Source: an uncultured Prevotellaceae bacterium
Lineage (GTDB): Bacteria; Bacteroidota; Bacteroidia; Bacteroidales; Bacteroidaceae
DNA length: 33,466 bases
Assembly (NCBI GenBank): GCA_900316985.1
Contig: ONFE01000023.1
Coordinates: 1 to 33,466, forward strand
Direction of reading: 5' to 3'
Shown here one piece after another: positions 1-6,974 of this stretch; position 1 is the first letter of the stretch, and each line of letters starts with the position of its first letter. A model generated the notes under the pieces. The model did not search any database, was not told the origin of the DNA, and worked only from the letters and a program-made list of their open reading frames with translations. A program made the position numbers and the translations under genes.

Positions 1-69
1 ATAAATAACTGGAATAACTGGAATTGGAATTGATGGCCGAAAGAAGAATATCTAACAAACTGATTTACA

Positions 70-336
70 ATGAAATACGATATCACTAAACCAACAGCTC
101 CCGTAATGCCGAACCTCGGCAGGGGCACGGAATGTATCAAATTGCTGCTCTCACAGGCGTCAAAAGACATGCACGAACCCTTGGTTTCGATGTTTTTTCC
201 TATACTTGGCGCACACATGGGTGGCACAGAATTTCAGTATCCTGACCTCAGTTGGAAGGAACCGACCGGCATAATGGCCAATCTTGTAGCAAATAGTGGC
301 GACAACAAGGGCCAACTGACACTTTTGGGCGGATGA
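70..336 (+). pseudogene. Truncated DUF3987-family protein fragment
   Basis: The 88-residue frame resembles an internal piece of the DUF3987 proteins found on Bacteroidota mobile elements, often beside VirE-N, HU-like and amidase genes. The recognisable block is residues 34-84, around DMHEPLVSMFFPILGAHM, FQYPDLSWKEP and NKGQLTLL. Family members are several hundred residues long and continue past this block into the rest of the domain, but here the frame stops two glycines later, exactly where a short repeat begins. The amino-terminal part of a normal member is also missing. I read it as a decayed remnant of a mobile-element gene rather than a functional protein. The family assignment rests on remembered motif similarity, so it is moderately secure. 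Confidence 0.6.
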
Positions 337-392
337 TGTTTTGGAGTCGGGCGGATGATACTTTGAGGGCAGCGGATGATGTTTTGGCTGCT
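329..392 (+). repeat. Three degenerate 21-22 bp repeats beginning GCGGATGAT
   Basis: GCGGATGAT occurs at 329, 351 and 372. The first and third copies extend to GCGGATGATGTTTTGG. Spacing is 22 then 21 bp. The array begins at the point where the DUF3987-like frame stops looking like its family, so it may mark the break junction. Confidence 0.6.
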
Positions 393-578
393 TTAGGTTT
401 ATATCACCATACGCGAAAAATGAAAACAAAACCTCTATCCCTTCTATGATTGATGTAAGCTATTGGTTTTTAAGCCGTTATTGGTAGACAGCAGGCCTTT
501 AAACCCTCAATGATCCCCCTACCGAACCCCCTTCTTTGCCGCTTTTTCGTGTTTTTTCTTAAAAAAAGCCATTCAAGC

Positions 579-666
579 GAATGCTTTGCTTCTGATGGGT
601 GGAAGCATCGTTTCCAACAAGTAGAAGCCTTGCTTCCAATGGGTAGAAGCATTGTTTCCAGTTGAG
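579..666. repeat. 22-bp tandem repeat, four degenerate units (locus A)
   Basis: Four units of exactly 22 bp lie at 579-600, 601-622, 623-644 and 645-666. The best-conserved part of units 2-4 is RGAAGCnTnGYTTCC, an imperfect palindrome. Each unit has a 5-7 bp variable tail such as AATGGGT. The same repeat occurs at 16665-16752 with the same period. The units are too short and too alike throughout to be a CRISPR array. Confidence 0.8.
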
Positions 667-726
667 ATTTCAGGCGATGAAATTACGATGCATTCGGGTA
701 TACAAAAGAAAAAAAGTGTTATTTGT

Positions 727-757
727 TTTGATATTCCACACAATTGATGTAATTTTG
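727..757 (+). promoter_or_regulatory. Bacteroidota sigma-ABfr-type promoter for alpha-glucuronidase
   Basis: TTTG at 727-730, then 19 nt, then TAATTTTG at 750-757, matches the Bacteroidota consensus TTTG-N19-21-TAnnTTTG. Transcription would start near 764, giving a very short leader before the ATG at 773 (or the in-frame ATGs at 776 and 782). This supports an ATG start over the GTG at 761. Confidence 0.7.
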
Positions 758-772
758 TAGGTGATTCCAACA

Positions 773-2749
773 ATGATGAAAATGAAAAGAACTCTTATCT
801 CAGCACTCGTCCTGCTGCTGGCGGGATGGTGCAATGCTGACGCCAAATGCGAAGACGGCAGCCGGCTGTGGCTACGCCTCGACACCACGAACGCCGTGAA
901 AGCTATTACAGGCGTGAAGGGAACGGCTATGACCGAGTTGCAAACCTACTGGAAGGGCGGGCCCGTGACGCTGAAACGGCAGAAGGGAATTGCCAACGAC
1001 GGCTATACCATCAAGAGCCAGGGCAAGAAGACGGTGATTGCCGCTGCCACCGATGCAGGACTGCTCTACGGTGCCTATCACCTGCTGCGTCTGCAACAGA
1101 CGGGACAGCAGACCACGGGGCTCAACATCAGCGAACGGCCGTTCTTCGACCTGCGCATACTGAACCACTGGGACAACCCCAACGGAACGTGCGAGCGCGG
1201 TTTTGCTGGTAAGAGCATCTTCCTGAATCCCGACCCCAAGCGCATGAAAATGTATGCCCGTGCCAATGCCTCGATAGGCATCAACGGAACGGTGCTGAAC
1301 AACGTGAACGCGAAGCCGGAGGCGCTCTCGGACGAGAGTCTGAAGAAAGCGAAGGGCATTGCCGACCAGCTGCGCCCCTACGGCATCAGGGTGTATCTCT
1401 CCATCAATTTCGCCTCGCCCATCAGGCTGGGCGGACTGCCCACGGCCGACCCGCTGAATGCCGACGTGGTGAACTGGTGGAAGAAGAAGGTGAACGATAT
1501 CTACCGGCTGATTCCCGACTTCGGCGGCTTCCTGGTGAAGGCCAATTCGGAGGGTGAGCCGGGACCGCAGGACTTCGGTCGCTCGCATGCCGACGGAGCC
1601 AATATGCTGGCCGGGGTGCTGAAGCCTCACAACGGCGTGGTGATGTGGCGTGCCTTCGTGTATAATCCGCAGAGCAGCGACCGTGCCAACCAGGCCTACG
1701 AGGAGTTCATGCCGCTCGACGGACAGTTTGCCGACAACGTGATCATACAAGTGAAGAACGGTCCGGTGGACTTCCAACCGCGCGAGCCCTACAGTCCGCT
1801 GTTCACCGCCATGAAGAAGACGCCGATGATGGTGGAGTTCCAGATCACGCAGGAGTATCTGGGCGCTGCCAACCACCTGGTGTACCTGGCCCCGATGTGG
1901 GAGGAGTTTTTCTCGTTCGTGAAGCCTGCCAGTCTGAAGGCAATGGCTGGCGTGGCCAATATCGGCGACGACACCAACTGGTGCGGCCACCATTTCGCGC
2001 AGTCTAACTGGTATGCCTTCGGGCGCCAGGCATGGAACCCCGCGCTGACCTCGGAGCAGATTGCCGACGAGTGGCTTCGCCAGACGTTTACAGGCGAGGA
2101 GCTGGTGCGCCCCATGAAGCAGGTGATGATGGACAGCCGCGAGGCCTGCGTGAGCTATATGATGCCCCTCGGACTGCACCATATCTTTGCCGGAGGCCAC
2201 CACTACGGTCCTGAGCCTTGGTACCAGCCGCGTGGTCTGAGAGCCGACTGGACCCCACCCTACTATCACAAGGCCGACAGCATTGGACTGGGATTCGACC
2301 GCACCGTGAATGGCTCGGCCAACGTGAAGCAGTATCCCGACGAGCTCTGCCGTCTGTACAACGATATCAACAGCTGCCCCGAGAACCTGCTGACGTGGTT
2401 CCACCATGTGCCCTGGGACTTCCGCATGAAGAGCGGCCGCACCTTCTGGGACGAGCTATGCCATAAGTACGACGACGGTGTGAAGCAGACGCGCCAGTTC
2501 CTGGCCACTTGGGATGCCATAAAGCCCTATGTGGACTGCCAGCGCTTCAAGGAGGTTCAGCACAAGCTGCGCATTCAGGCGCGTGATGCCGAGTGGTGGC
2601 GCGATGCCTGCCTGCTCTATTTCCAGACGTTCTCTAAACGACCCATCCCGCAGGATATGGACCATCCCGTGCACAACCTGGACGAGATGATGAAATTCAG
2701 GATTCCCATCAGCATGTACGAGAATCCTGAGTGCGGATATACGAAATAA
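773..2749 (+). CDS. aguA: Alpha-glucuronidase, GH67 (secreted)
   Basis: This enzyme releases (4-O-methyl)glucuronic acid from the non-reducing end of glucuronoxylan oligosaccharides. Family hallmarks are LRILNHWDNPNGTCERGFAG, the acid motif KANSEGEPGP (Glu about residue 260), KNGPVDFQ (Asp about 333), and MVEFQITQEYLG (Glu about 355), which correspond to the GH67 general acid and the two general-base carboxylates; also WCGHHFAQSNWY. The length (659 aa) is near full size for GH67. Residues 1-25 form a signal peptide ending near CNADA, so the enzyme probably acts in the periplasm. The frame is open from a GTG at 761, but a promoter ending at 757 favours the ATG at 773. It stands alone here, with no xylanase or SusC/D genes next to it, and its stop lies 1 nt from that of the convergent AraC gene. 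Confidence 0.93.
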   Translation: MMKMKRTLISALVLLLAGWCNADAKCEDGSRLWLRLDTTNAVKAITGVKGTAMTELQTYWKGGPVTLKRQKGIANDGYTIKSQGKKTVIAAATDAGLLYGAYHLLRLQQTGQQTTGLNISERPFFDLRILNHWDNPNGTCERGFAGKSIFLNPDPKRMKMYARANASIGINGTVLNNVNAKPEALSDESLKKAKGIADQLRPYGIRVYLSINFASPIRLGGLPTADPLNADVVNWWKKKVNDIYRLIPDFGGFLVKANSEGEPGPQDFGRSHADGANMLAGVLKPHNGVVMWRAFVYNPQSSDRANQAYEEFMPLDGQFADNVIIQVKNGPVDFQPREPYSPLFTAMKKTPMMVEFQITQEYLGAANHLVYLAPMWEEFFSFVKPASLKAMAGVANIGDDTNWCGHHFAQSNWYAFGRQAWNPALTSEQIADEWLRQTFTGEELVRPMKQVMMDSREACVSYMMPLGLHHIFAGGHHYGPEPWYQPRGLRADWTPPYYHKADSIGLGFDRTVNGSANVKQYPDELCRLYNDINSCPENLLTWFHHVPWDFRMKSGRTFWDELCHKYDDGVKQTRQFLATWDAIKPYVDCQRFKEVQHKLRIQARDAEWWRDACLLYFQTFSKRPIPQDMDHPVHNLDEMMKFRIPISMYENPECGYTK

Positions 2750-2750
2750 A

Positions 2751-3647
2751 CTATTTCCCCAGAAACTCGCTGGGCGTAAGGCCTGTGATGCGCTTGAAAA
2801 GGCGGGTGAAATGATGAGGGAAATCGAAACCGAGCAAGCGTGAGGTCTCGCTGATGTTGTGCCCCTGCATCAGCAGACTTTTCGCTTGATTTATTATATA
2901 GTTGTGGATGTAGCCGATGGCCGTGCCGCCCGTGGCCTTGTGGACGAGATCACCGAAATAGCGCGACGAATAGGCCAGTTCGGAGGCGCAATAAGCTACG
3001 GTGGGCAGACCGAGCGACAGTTGCCGGTTTTCGCGGAAATACGTTTGCAGCAGGTTATGGAAGCGCTTCAGCAGGTCGTCACTGCCCTTGTTTTCCTCGG
3101 AAATCTGGCGCTGGTAGATGCGGTTGCAGTATTCCAGTATCAGGCGCAGATAGGCCAGCAGGATGGTTCGTAAAGAGGGCGAATCTTCGTTGTTTTCCAA
3201 TTCCTGCCGCATCTGTTCAAGCAGCTGGGTGATGCTGAGCCATTCGTCGGGTTCCATGAGCAGCGAGCCGTCGAAGAAATACGAGAAGAACTGATAACGG
3301 TCAATCTGACGTTCCAATTCGGAACCATGCAACAATTCCGGCGACCACATCAGCACCCATCCGCTCAGCGAGATGCGCTCACCATCATCCTCCAGTCCGC
3401 CTATCTGACCGGGTTCCACGGCAATAATCGAGCCATCGCTCGTCTGTACCGTCTTCATGCCATACGAAAGATTGTGGGGAAACTGGCGTTGGATGAACAG
3501 CCCATACACGCCATAGTTGTTCAGACTGTGACGGAAGGGCGCCAGCTCGTCATAGTGGATGATGCTCACCAGCGGGTGCAGCTCGGGAGCTTCCACAAAG
3601 CGGGCATAGTCGTTGGGAGTGTCAACTTTCAGAATCTTCTTCATCAT
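2751..3647 (-). CDS. AraC-family transcriptional regulator
   Basis: A 298-residue protein with an N-terminal sensory region (about 1-195, including HPLVSIIHYDELAP, common in Bacteroidota AraC regulators) and a C-terminal double helix-turn-helix (about 205-298). The C-terminal HTH contains NISETSRLLGFDFPHHFTRLFKR and ends in the typical TGLTPSEFL. No membrane or phosphoacceptor domain is visible. It is divergent from the exported flavodoxin operon at 3813 with 165 nt between starts, so that operon is the likeliest target, together with its own gene. It converges on the alpha-glucuronidase gene with 1 nt between stops, leaving no room for an ordinary terminator. Two adjacent ATGs (3647 and 3644) could serve as start. 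Confidence 0.9.
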   Translation of the reverse strand: MMKKILKVDTPNDYARFVEAPELHPLVSIIHYDELAPFRHSLNNYGVYGLFIQRQFPHNLSYGMKTVQTSDGSIIAVEPGQIGGLEDDGERISLSGWVLMWSPELLHGSELERQIDRYQFFSYFFDGSLLMEPDEWLSITQLLEQMRQELENNEDSPSLRTILLAYLRLILEYCNRIYQRQISEENKGSDDLLKRFHNLLQTYFRENRQLSLGLPTVAYCASELAYSSRYFGDLVHKATGGTAIGYIHNYIINQAKSLLMQGHNISETSRLLGFDFPHHFTRLFKRITGLTPSEFLGK

Positions 3648-3654
3648 AACAGCG

Positions 3655-3662
3655 CAAAGATA
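3655..3662 (-). promoter_or_regulatory. -7 element of the AraC regulator gene
   Basis: The minus strand reads TATCTTTG, an exact TAnnTTTG match, only 7 nt before the first ATG. No clear -33 TTTG is seen at the expected distance, which would fit a promoter needing an activator. The mRNA would be almost leaderless. Confidence 0.5.
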
Positions 3663-3779
3663 AGAAAAAAGCCATAATTTAGACTAAAAATGGTTGATTT
3701 TTTGTGATTTTTAAGTACCATCTGCGAAATTGGTATATAATCAGCCAATTTGTGTAATACCTATGTTATATATTATATC

Positions 3780-3787
3780 TATCTTTG
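3780..3787 (+). promoter_or_regulatory. -7 element of the flavodoxin operon
   Basis: TATCTTTG matches TAnnTTTG, 25 nt before the ATG at 3813. The -33 position lacks a TTTG at 19-21 nt spacing (the nearest, 3749-3752, is 27 nt away). This is compatible with dependence on the divergent AraC protein. Confidence 0.55.
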
Positions 3788-3812
3788 CAACGAACATTTA
3801 AAACAATTATAA

Positions 3813-4916
3813 ATGAAACAGATTCTTATGTTAATGGCGGCTATGCTGCTCTGCTGCTGTTCATCCGACAGCGAAGTGAAGGCTGAGGTTCCTGCCAACG
3901 CAGGCAAGACGCTGGTGGTGTACTACAGTTACACGGGCAACTGCCGCGAGATCGTGAACTCGCTGAGAAGCCAGATAACGGCCGACGTGCTGGAGATTCA
4001 GCCCGCCGAGAAGGGACAAAGGTACGAGGCCAACAACTATGCGCTGGGCACTCAGCTGCTGAACGCCATCAAGGCCAATCCCAACAGCGCAAGCAGCTAT
4101 CCGGCCATCGACCCTGTGACAACCTCGCTCACGGACTATCAGAACATCATCATCGTGACGCCGCTTTGGTGGAGCCAGATGGCAGCCATCATGCAGACGT
4201 ACCTGTTCAACTATGGCCCGCAGATGGCTGGAAAGCATGTCGGACTGATTGTTTCAAGTGCCAGCAGCGGTATCTCACAAGTGGTGGCTGATGCCAAACG
4301 ACTTGTTCCTGATGCCACATGGATGGGCGATGCATTGTGGATAAACAATTCCAATCGGAGCAATGCCGCTTCGCTCATAGAGAACTGGCTCAAAAAAATG
4401 AATTTTGCAGAAAACAACAATACAATGGATAAAATATATATCACCATCGGCGGACAGACGCAAAGCATCACGCTCGTTGACAATGCCGCCACACGGGCAC
4501 TTGTCCAGAAGCTGCCTGTCACCGTGACGCTCAACAGCAGCGGCGGTTTCGAGATATGGGGCGCGCTTGGTTTCTCGCTGCCCACAAGCAATCAACAGAT
4601 TACTGCCCAGCCTGGCGACGTAGTTCTCTACAACGGCAGCAACATCTGTCTGTTCTACGATTCCAACTCGTGGAGCTACACCCGCCTGGGAAAGATTGAC
4701 GGCCTTTCGGAGAGTCAGCTGCGCACATTCCTGAAAGCCGGCGAAAGCAACATCAGCGTCACCCTGGCGCAAACATCGGGCGCAACAGCTATTCGAAGCC
4801 TCACCCCTAACTCCTCTCCAAAGGGCGAGGGGAATATCTATTCGCTGAATGGTCAGCGGGTGACGAATCCTTCTGCAGGCGTATATATCAAAAACGGCAA
4901 AAAAGTTATATTATGA
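3813..4916 (+). CDS. Lipoprotein flavodoxin fused to cyclophilin-like domain
   Basis: The N-terminus is a lipoprotein signal (hydrophobic, then LLCCCSS; lipid Cys among 14-16). Residues about 33-200 are a flavodoxin-like FMN-binding domain: VVYYSYTGNCREIV is the phosphate loop and PLWWSQMAAIMQTYLF follows the flavodoxin_4 pattern. From Met205 a second domain (MDKIYITIGGQ ... PGDVVLYNGSNICLFYD, to about 310) resembles the cyclophilin-like family often encoded beside such flavodoxins. The end, IYSLNGQRVTNPSAGVYIKNGKKV, is a Prevotella-type C-terminal tail. A palindromic repeat is inserted in frame just before it, encoding LTPNSSPKGEG. It is the first gene of an operon: the next gene starts by an ATGA overlap. 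The likely role is electron transfer outside the cytoplasm; partner and substrate are unknown. Confidence 0.82.
   Translation: MKQILMLMAAMLLCCCSSDSEVKAEVPANAGKTLVVYYSYTGNCREIVNSLRSQITADVLEIQPAEKGQRYEANNYALGTQLLNAIKANPNSASSYPAIDPVTTSLTDYQNIIIVTPLWWSQMAAIMQTYLFNYGPQMAGKHVGLIVSSASSGISQVVADAKRLVPDATWMGDALWINNSNRSNAASLIENWLKKMNFAENNNTMDKIYITIGGQTQSITLVDNAATRALVQKLPVTVTLNSSGGFEIWGALGFSLPTSNQQITAQPGDVVLYNGSNICLFYDSNSWSYTRLGKIDGLSESQLRTFLKAGESNISVTLAQTSGATAIRSLTPNSSPKGEGNIYSLNGQRVTNPSAGVYIKNGKKVIL
4799..4832 (+). repeat. Palindromic interspersed repeat inside the flavodoxin gene
   Basis: A C-rich half (CTCACCCCTAACTCCTCTCC) is followed by AAAGGGCGAGGGG. Positions 4813-4819 pair with 4824-4830 around a short loop. 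It is read in frame as SLTPNSSPKGEG, a peptide I recall from repeat-derived insertions in Bacteroidota proteins, and lies in the linker before the C-terminal tail. Confidence 0.65.
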
Positions 4917-5848
4917 ACGTCAACAAACCTATCAGCCGAAGAAAAGCACTCAAGGTCATGGGCCTTGGAATGCTTGCAGTCTGCGTTCCTACGCTTCCGT
5001 CGTTTGGAGAGTCCCCAAAGAAACATGAGAAGAAGACCAAACGTCTGATCTTCTATTTCTCTGCAACCGGCAATAGCCTTTACATAGCCAGGCAATTGGG
5101 CGGAGATGAAGCGACCTTGTTGAGCATCTCACAAGAAATTCACAACGAGCATCCTGATTATGAGGCAGAAGAAATAGGATTCGTGTGTCCCGTCTACTGT
5201 TTCATTCCTCCTGCCATTGTTCAGGATTTCATTGCGCGTTCATCTTTCAAGGCCGATTATTTCTTTACAGTGGGCACTTATGGAGCCCATAGCACGATAT
5301 TCCCAGAGTTCGTTGATGACTTTGCCAAGAAGCACGGTTTTCAGATGAATTATATCTCCACCATCCAGATGGTCGATACTTACCTGCCGTATTTTGACGT
5401 TGAAAAAGAATTGGCCGACCCGAAGATTCAGCGTATCCCCGAGAGACTGGCCGCTGTGCTTGCCTCCATCAATAAACGTGAAAACTATATCCAGCCGGTT
5501 ACAGAACAGGACAGGATGATATGCAACGGTTATTACCGCATGTCTGGTCGAGACCGTCAGCGTCCTACGGTGACAAGGTCTGAGAAAATTGTCTTTGCCA
5601 CGGATGATTGTGTCGGATGTGGAATATGTACTTCGGTTTGTCCTCATGGCTCATGGAAAGTGATAGATGGTCATTCGGTTGCCAATGGGGAATGCGAAAA
5701 TTGTCTGGCATGTGTGCATAATTGTCCTCAGAAAGCCATTTCCATTATTCCAACTCCTCCAGAACCCGAAGAGGCAAACAGGAATGCACGATATCGTAAT
5801 CCTAATGTCAGCTTAGCTGATCTCATCAAAGCCAATAGTCAAAAATAA
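4913..5848 (+). CDS. EFR1-type flavodoxin/ferredoxin with Tat-like signal
   Basis: A 311-residue fusion of a flavodoxin-like domain and a two-cluster ferredoxin. Residues 8-17 (SRRKALKVMG) followed by a hydrophobic stretch look like a twin-arginine signal, suggesting export after cofactor insertion. FYFSATGNSLYIA (48-59) is the flavodoxin phosphate loop and FVCPVYCFIPP fits the family. Two [4Fe-4S] motifs follow: C233-C236-C239-C243 (CVGCGICTSVCP) and C261-C264-C267-C271 (CENCLACVHNCP). EFR1-type proteins are the best family match. The start is set by the ATGA overlap with the flavodoxin gene; the stop lies 1 nt before the next ATG. It may pass electrons to or from the flavodoxin lipoprotein. 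The substrate is unknown. Confidence 0.85.
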   Translation: MNVNKPISRRKALKVMGLGMLAVCVPTLPSFGESPKKHEKKTKRLIFYFSATGNSLYIARQLGGDEATLLSISQEIHNEHPDYEAEEIGFVCPVYCFIPPAIVQDFIARSSFKADYFFTVGTYGAHSTIFPEFVDDFAKKHGFQMNYISTIQMVDTYLPYFDVEKELADPKIQRIPERLAAVLASINKRENYIQPVTEQDRMICNGYYRMSGRDRQRPTVTRSEKIVFATDDCVGCGICTSVCPHGSWKVIDGHSVANGECENCLACVHNCPQKAISIIPTPPEPEEANRNARYRNPNVSLADLIKANSQK

Positions 5849-5849
5849 A

Positions 5850-6974
5850 ATGAAAGTAATTTTAGCCGCAGTTCTGATGGGCGGATTGCTCACAGCCTGC
5901 ACAAACAAGGAACAAACTAAAATAGAAGAGAATATGACAACATTGAACTTAGTGCAGGAGTGGGACAAGGTGTTCCCGCTGAACGAGAAAGTGAACCACC
6001 AGAAGGTGACGTTTGAAACACAATACGGACTGACTTTGGCAGCCGACCTTTATACCCCGAAGGATGCCGAGGGCAAGTTGGCGGCGCTGGCCGTTTCCGG
6101 TCCTTTCGGAGCCACCAAGGAGCAGTCGAGCGGACTCTATGCCATGCGGATGGCCGAGCGCGGTTTCGTGGCGCTGGCCTTCGATCCTTCGTATACCGGT
6201 GAGAGCAGCGGAGAGCCCCGCAGGACGGCTTCACCCGACATCAATACCGAGGACTTCATGGCGGCTGTGGATTTCCTTTCCAAGCAGGATAATGTGGATG
6301 CTGAGAAGATTGGCATCATCGGCATCTGCGGCTGGGGAGGCATCGCCCTGAATGCTGCCGCTGCCGACACCCGCATCAAGGCTACCGTTGCTTCTACGAT
6401 GTATGATATGACACGCGTCAGCGGTAATGGCTATTTCGACAGCGAGGACAAAGAGGAGTCTCGCCATGCTGCCCGTGAGGCAATGGCCAAGCAGCGCCTG
6501 ACCGACCCGATGGCAATGGCCGGTGGAGTTGTAGATCCCCTACCCGATGATGCACCACAGTTTGTCAAAGATTACTTTGACTACTACAAGACCGAACGCG
6601 GCTACCACAAGCGCAGCGGTAACTCGAACGACGGCTGGCGCACGATTGGCACACAGGCCTACGCCAACAGCCGCTTCCTCTATTACATCAACGAAATCCG
6701 CTCTGCCGTCCTCGTGATGCATGGCGAGAAGGCCCATTCACGCTACTTCGGCGAGGCTGCCTATCACTATATGGTGGATGGCAAGGCCGAGGGCTACAAC
6801 GTGGTTGGCAAGCCCAATCCCAACCCTGCCAACAAGCAGCTGCTCATCATCCCCGGAGCCTCCCATTGCGACCTCTACGACGGAGGCTACACGGAGCTTG
6901 TAGGCAAGGGCGAGCCGAAGAATCTGATTCCTTGGGACAAGTTGGCTGATTTCTTTAAAGAGAATCTGAAATGA
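5850..6974 (+). CDS. Alpha/beta hydrolase lipoprotein (COG1073-like)
   Basis: A 374-residue alpha/beta-hydrolase-fold protein with a lipoprotein signal (LLTAC, lipid Cys17). The fold is supported by ADLYTPKDAEGKLAALAVSG, GFVALAFDPSYTGESSGEPR, VLVMHGEKAHSRYF (acid region) and IIPGASHCDLYD (catalytic His). The nucleophile elbow reads GICGWGG (158-164). Where related hydrolases, as I recall them, have GICGSGG or GICASGG, this one has Trp162, so either Cys160 is the nucleophile or the serine is absent. It lies 1 nt after the flavodoxin-ferredoxin gene and overlaps the next by ATGA. It probably acts at the membrane on a small ester, lactone or similar compound; the substrate cannot be told. Confidence 0.82.
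   Translation: MKVILAAVLMGGLLTACTNKEQTKIEENMTTLNLVQEWDKVFPLNEKVNHQKVTFETQYGLTLAADLYTPKDAEGKLAALAVSGPFGATKEQSSGLYAMRMAERGFVALAFDPSYTGESSGEPRRTASPDINTEDFMAAVDFLSKQDNVDAEKIGIIGICGWGGIALNAAAADTRIKATVASTMYDMTRVSGNGYFDSEDKEESRHAAREAMAKQRLTDPMAMAGGVVDPLPDDAPQFVKDYFDYYKTERGYHKRSGNSNDGWRTIGTQAYANSRFLYYINEIRSAVLVMHGEKAHSRYFGEAAYHYMVDGKAEGYNVVGKPNPNPANKQLLIIPGASHCDLYDGGYTELVGKGEPKNLIPWDKLADFFKENLK

Larger units (their letters stand above)
337..772. other. Gene-free stretch between DUF3987 remnant and alpha-glucuronidase gene
   Basis: No reading frame here looks like a gene. The stretch holds the end of the GCGGATGAT repeats, about 185 bases (393-578) in which I see nothing recognisable apart from an A/T-rich self-complementary patch near 541-569, the 22-bp tandem repeats at 579-666, and the alpha-glucuronidase promoter near 727-757. 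Confidence 0.6.

Noticed and set aside
1-33. A possible C-terminal end of a gene running in from the left (Asn/Trp-rich frame ending at TGA 31-33)
   Set aside because: Ten codons of low-complexity sequence are too few to support a gene.
579-666. The 22-bp repeats as a CRISPR array
   Set aside because: There are no unique spacers: repeat units follow each other directly and the palindromic core fills most of the unit. No cas genes are in the window.
872-2407. A 511-residue open frame on the minus strand
   Set aside because: It lies wholly inside the alpha-glucuronidase gene on the other strand, is rich in His, Val, Arg and Gly as expected for an antisense shadow of GC-biased third positions, and shows no family motif.
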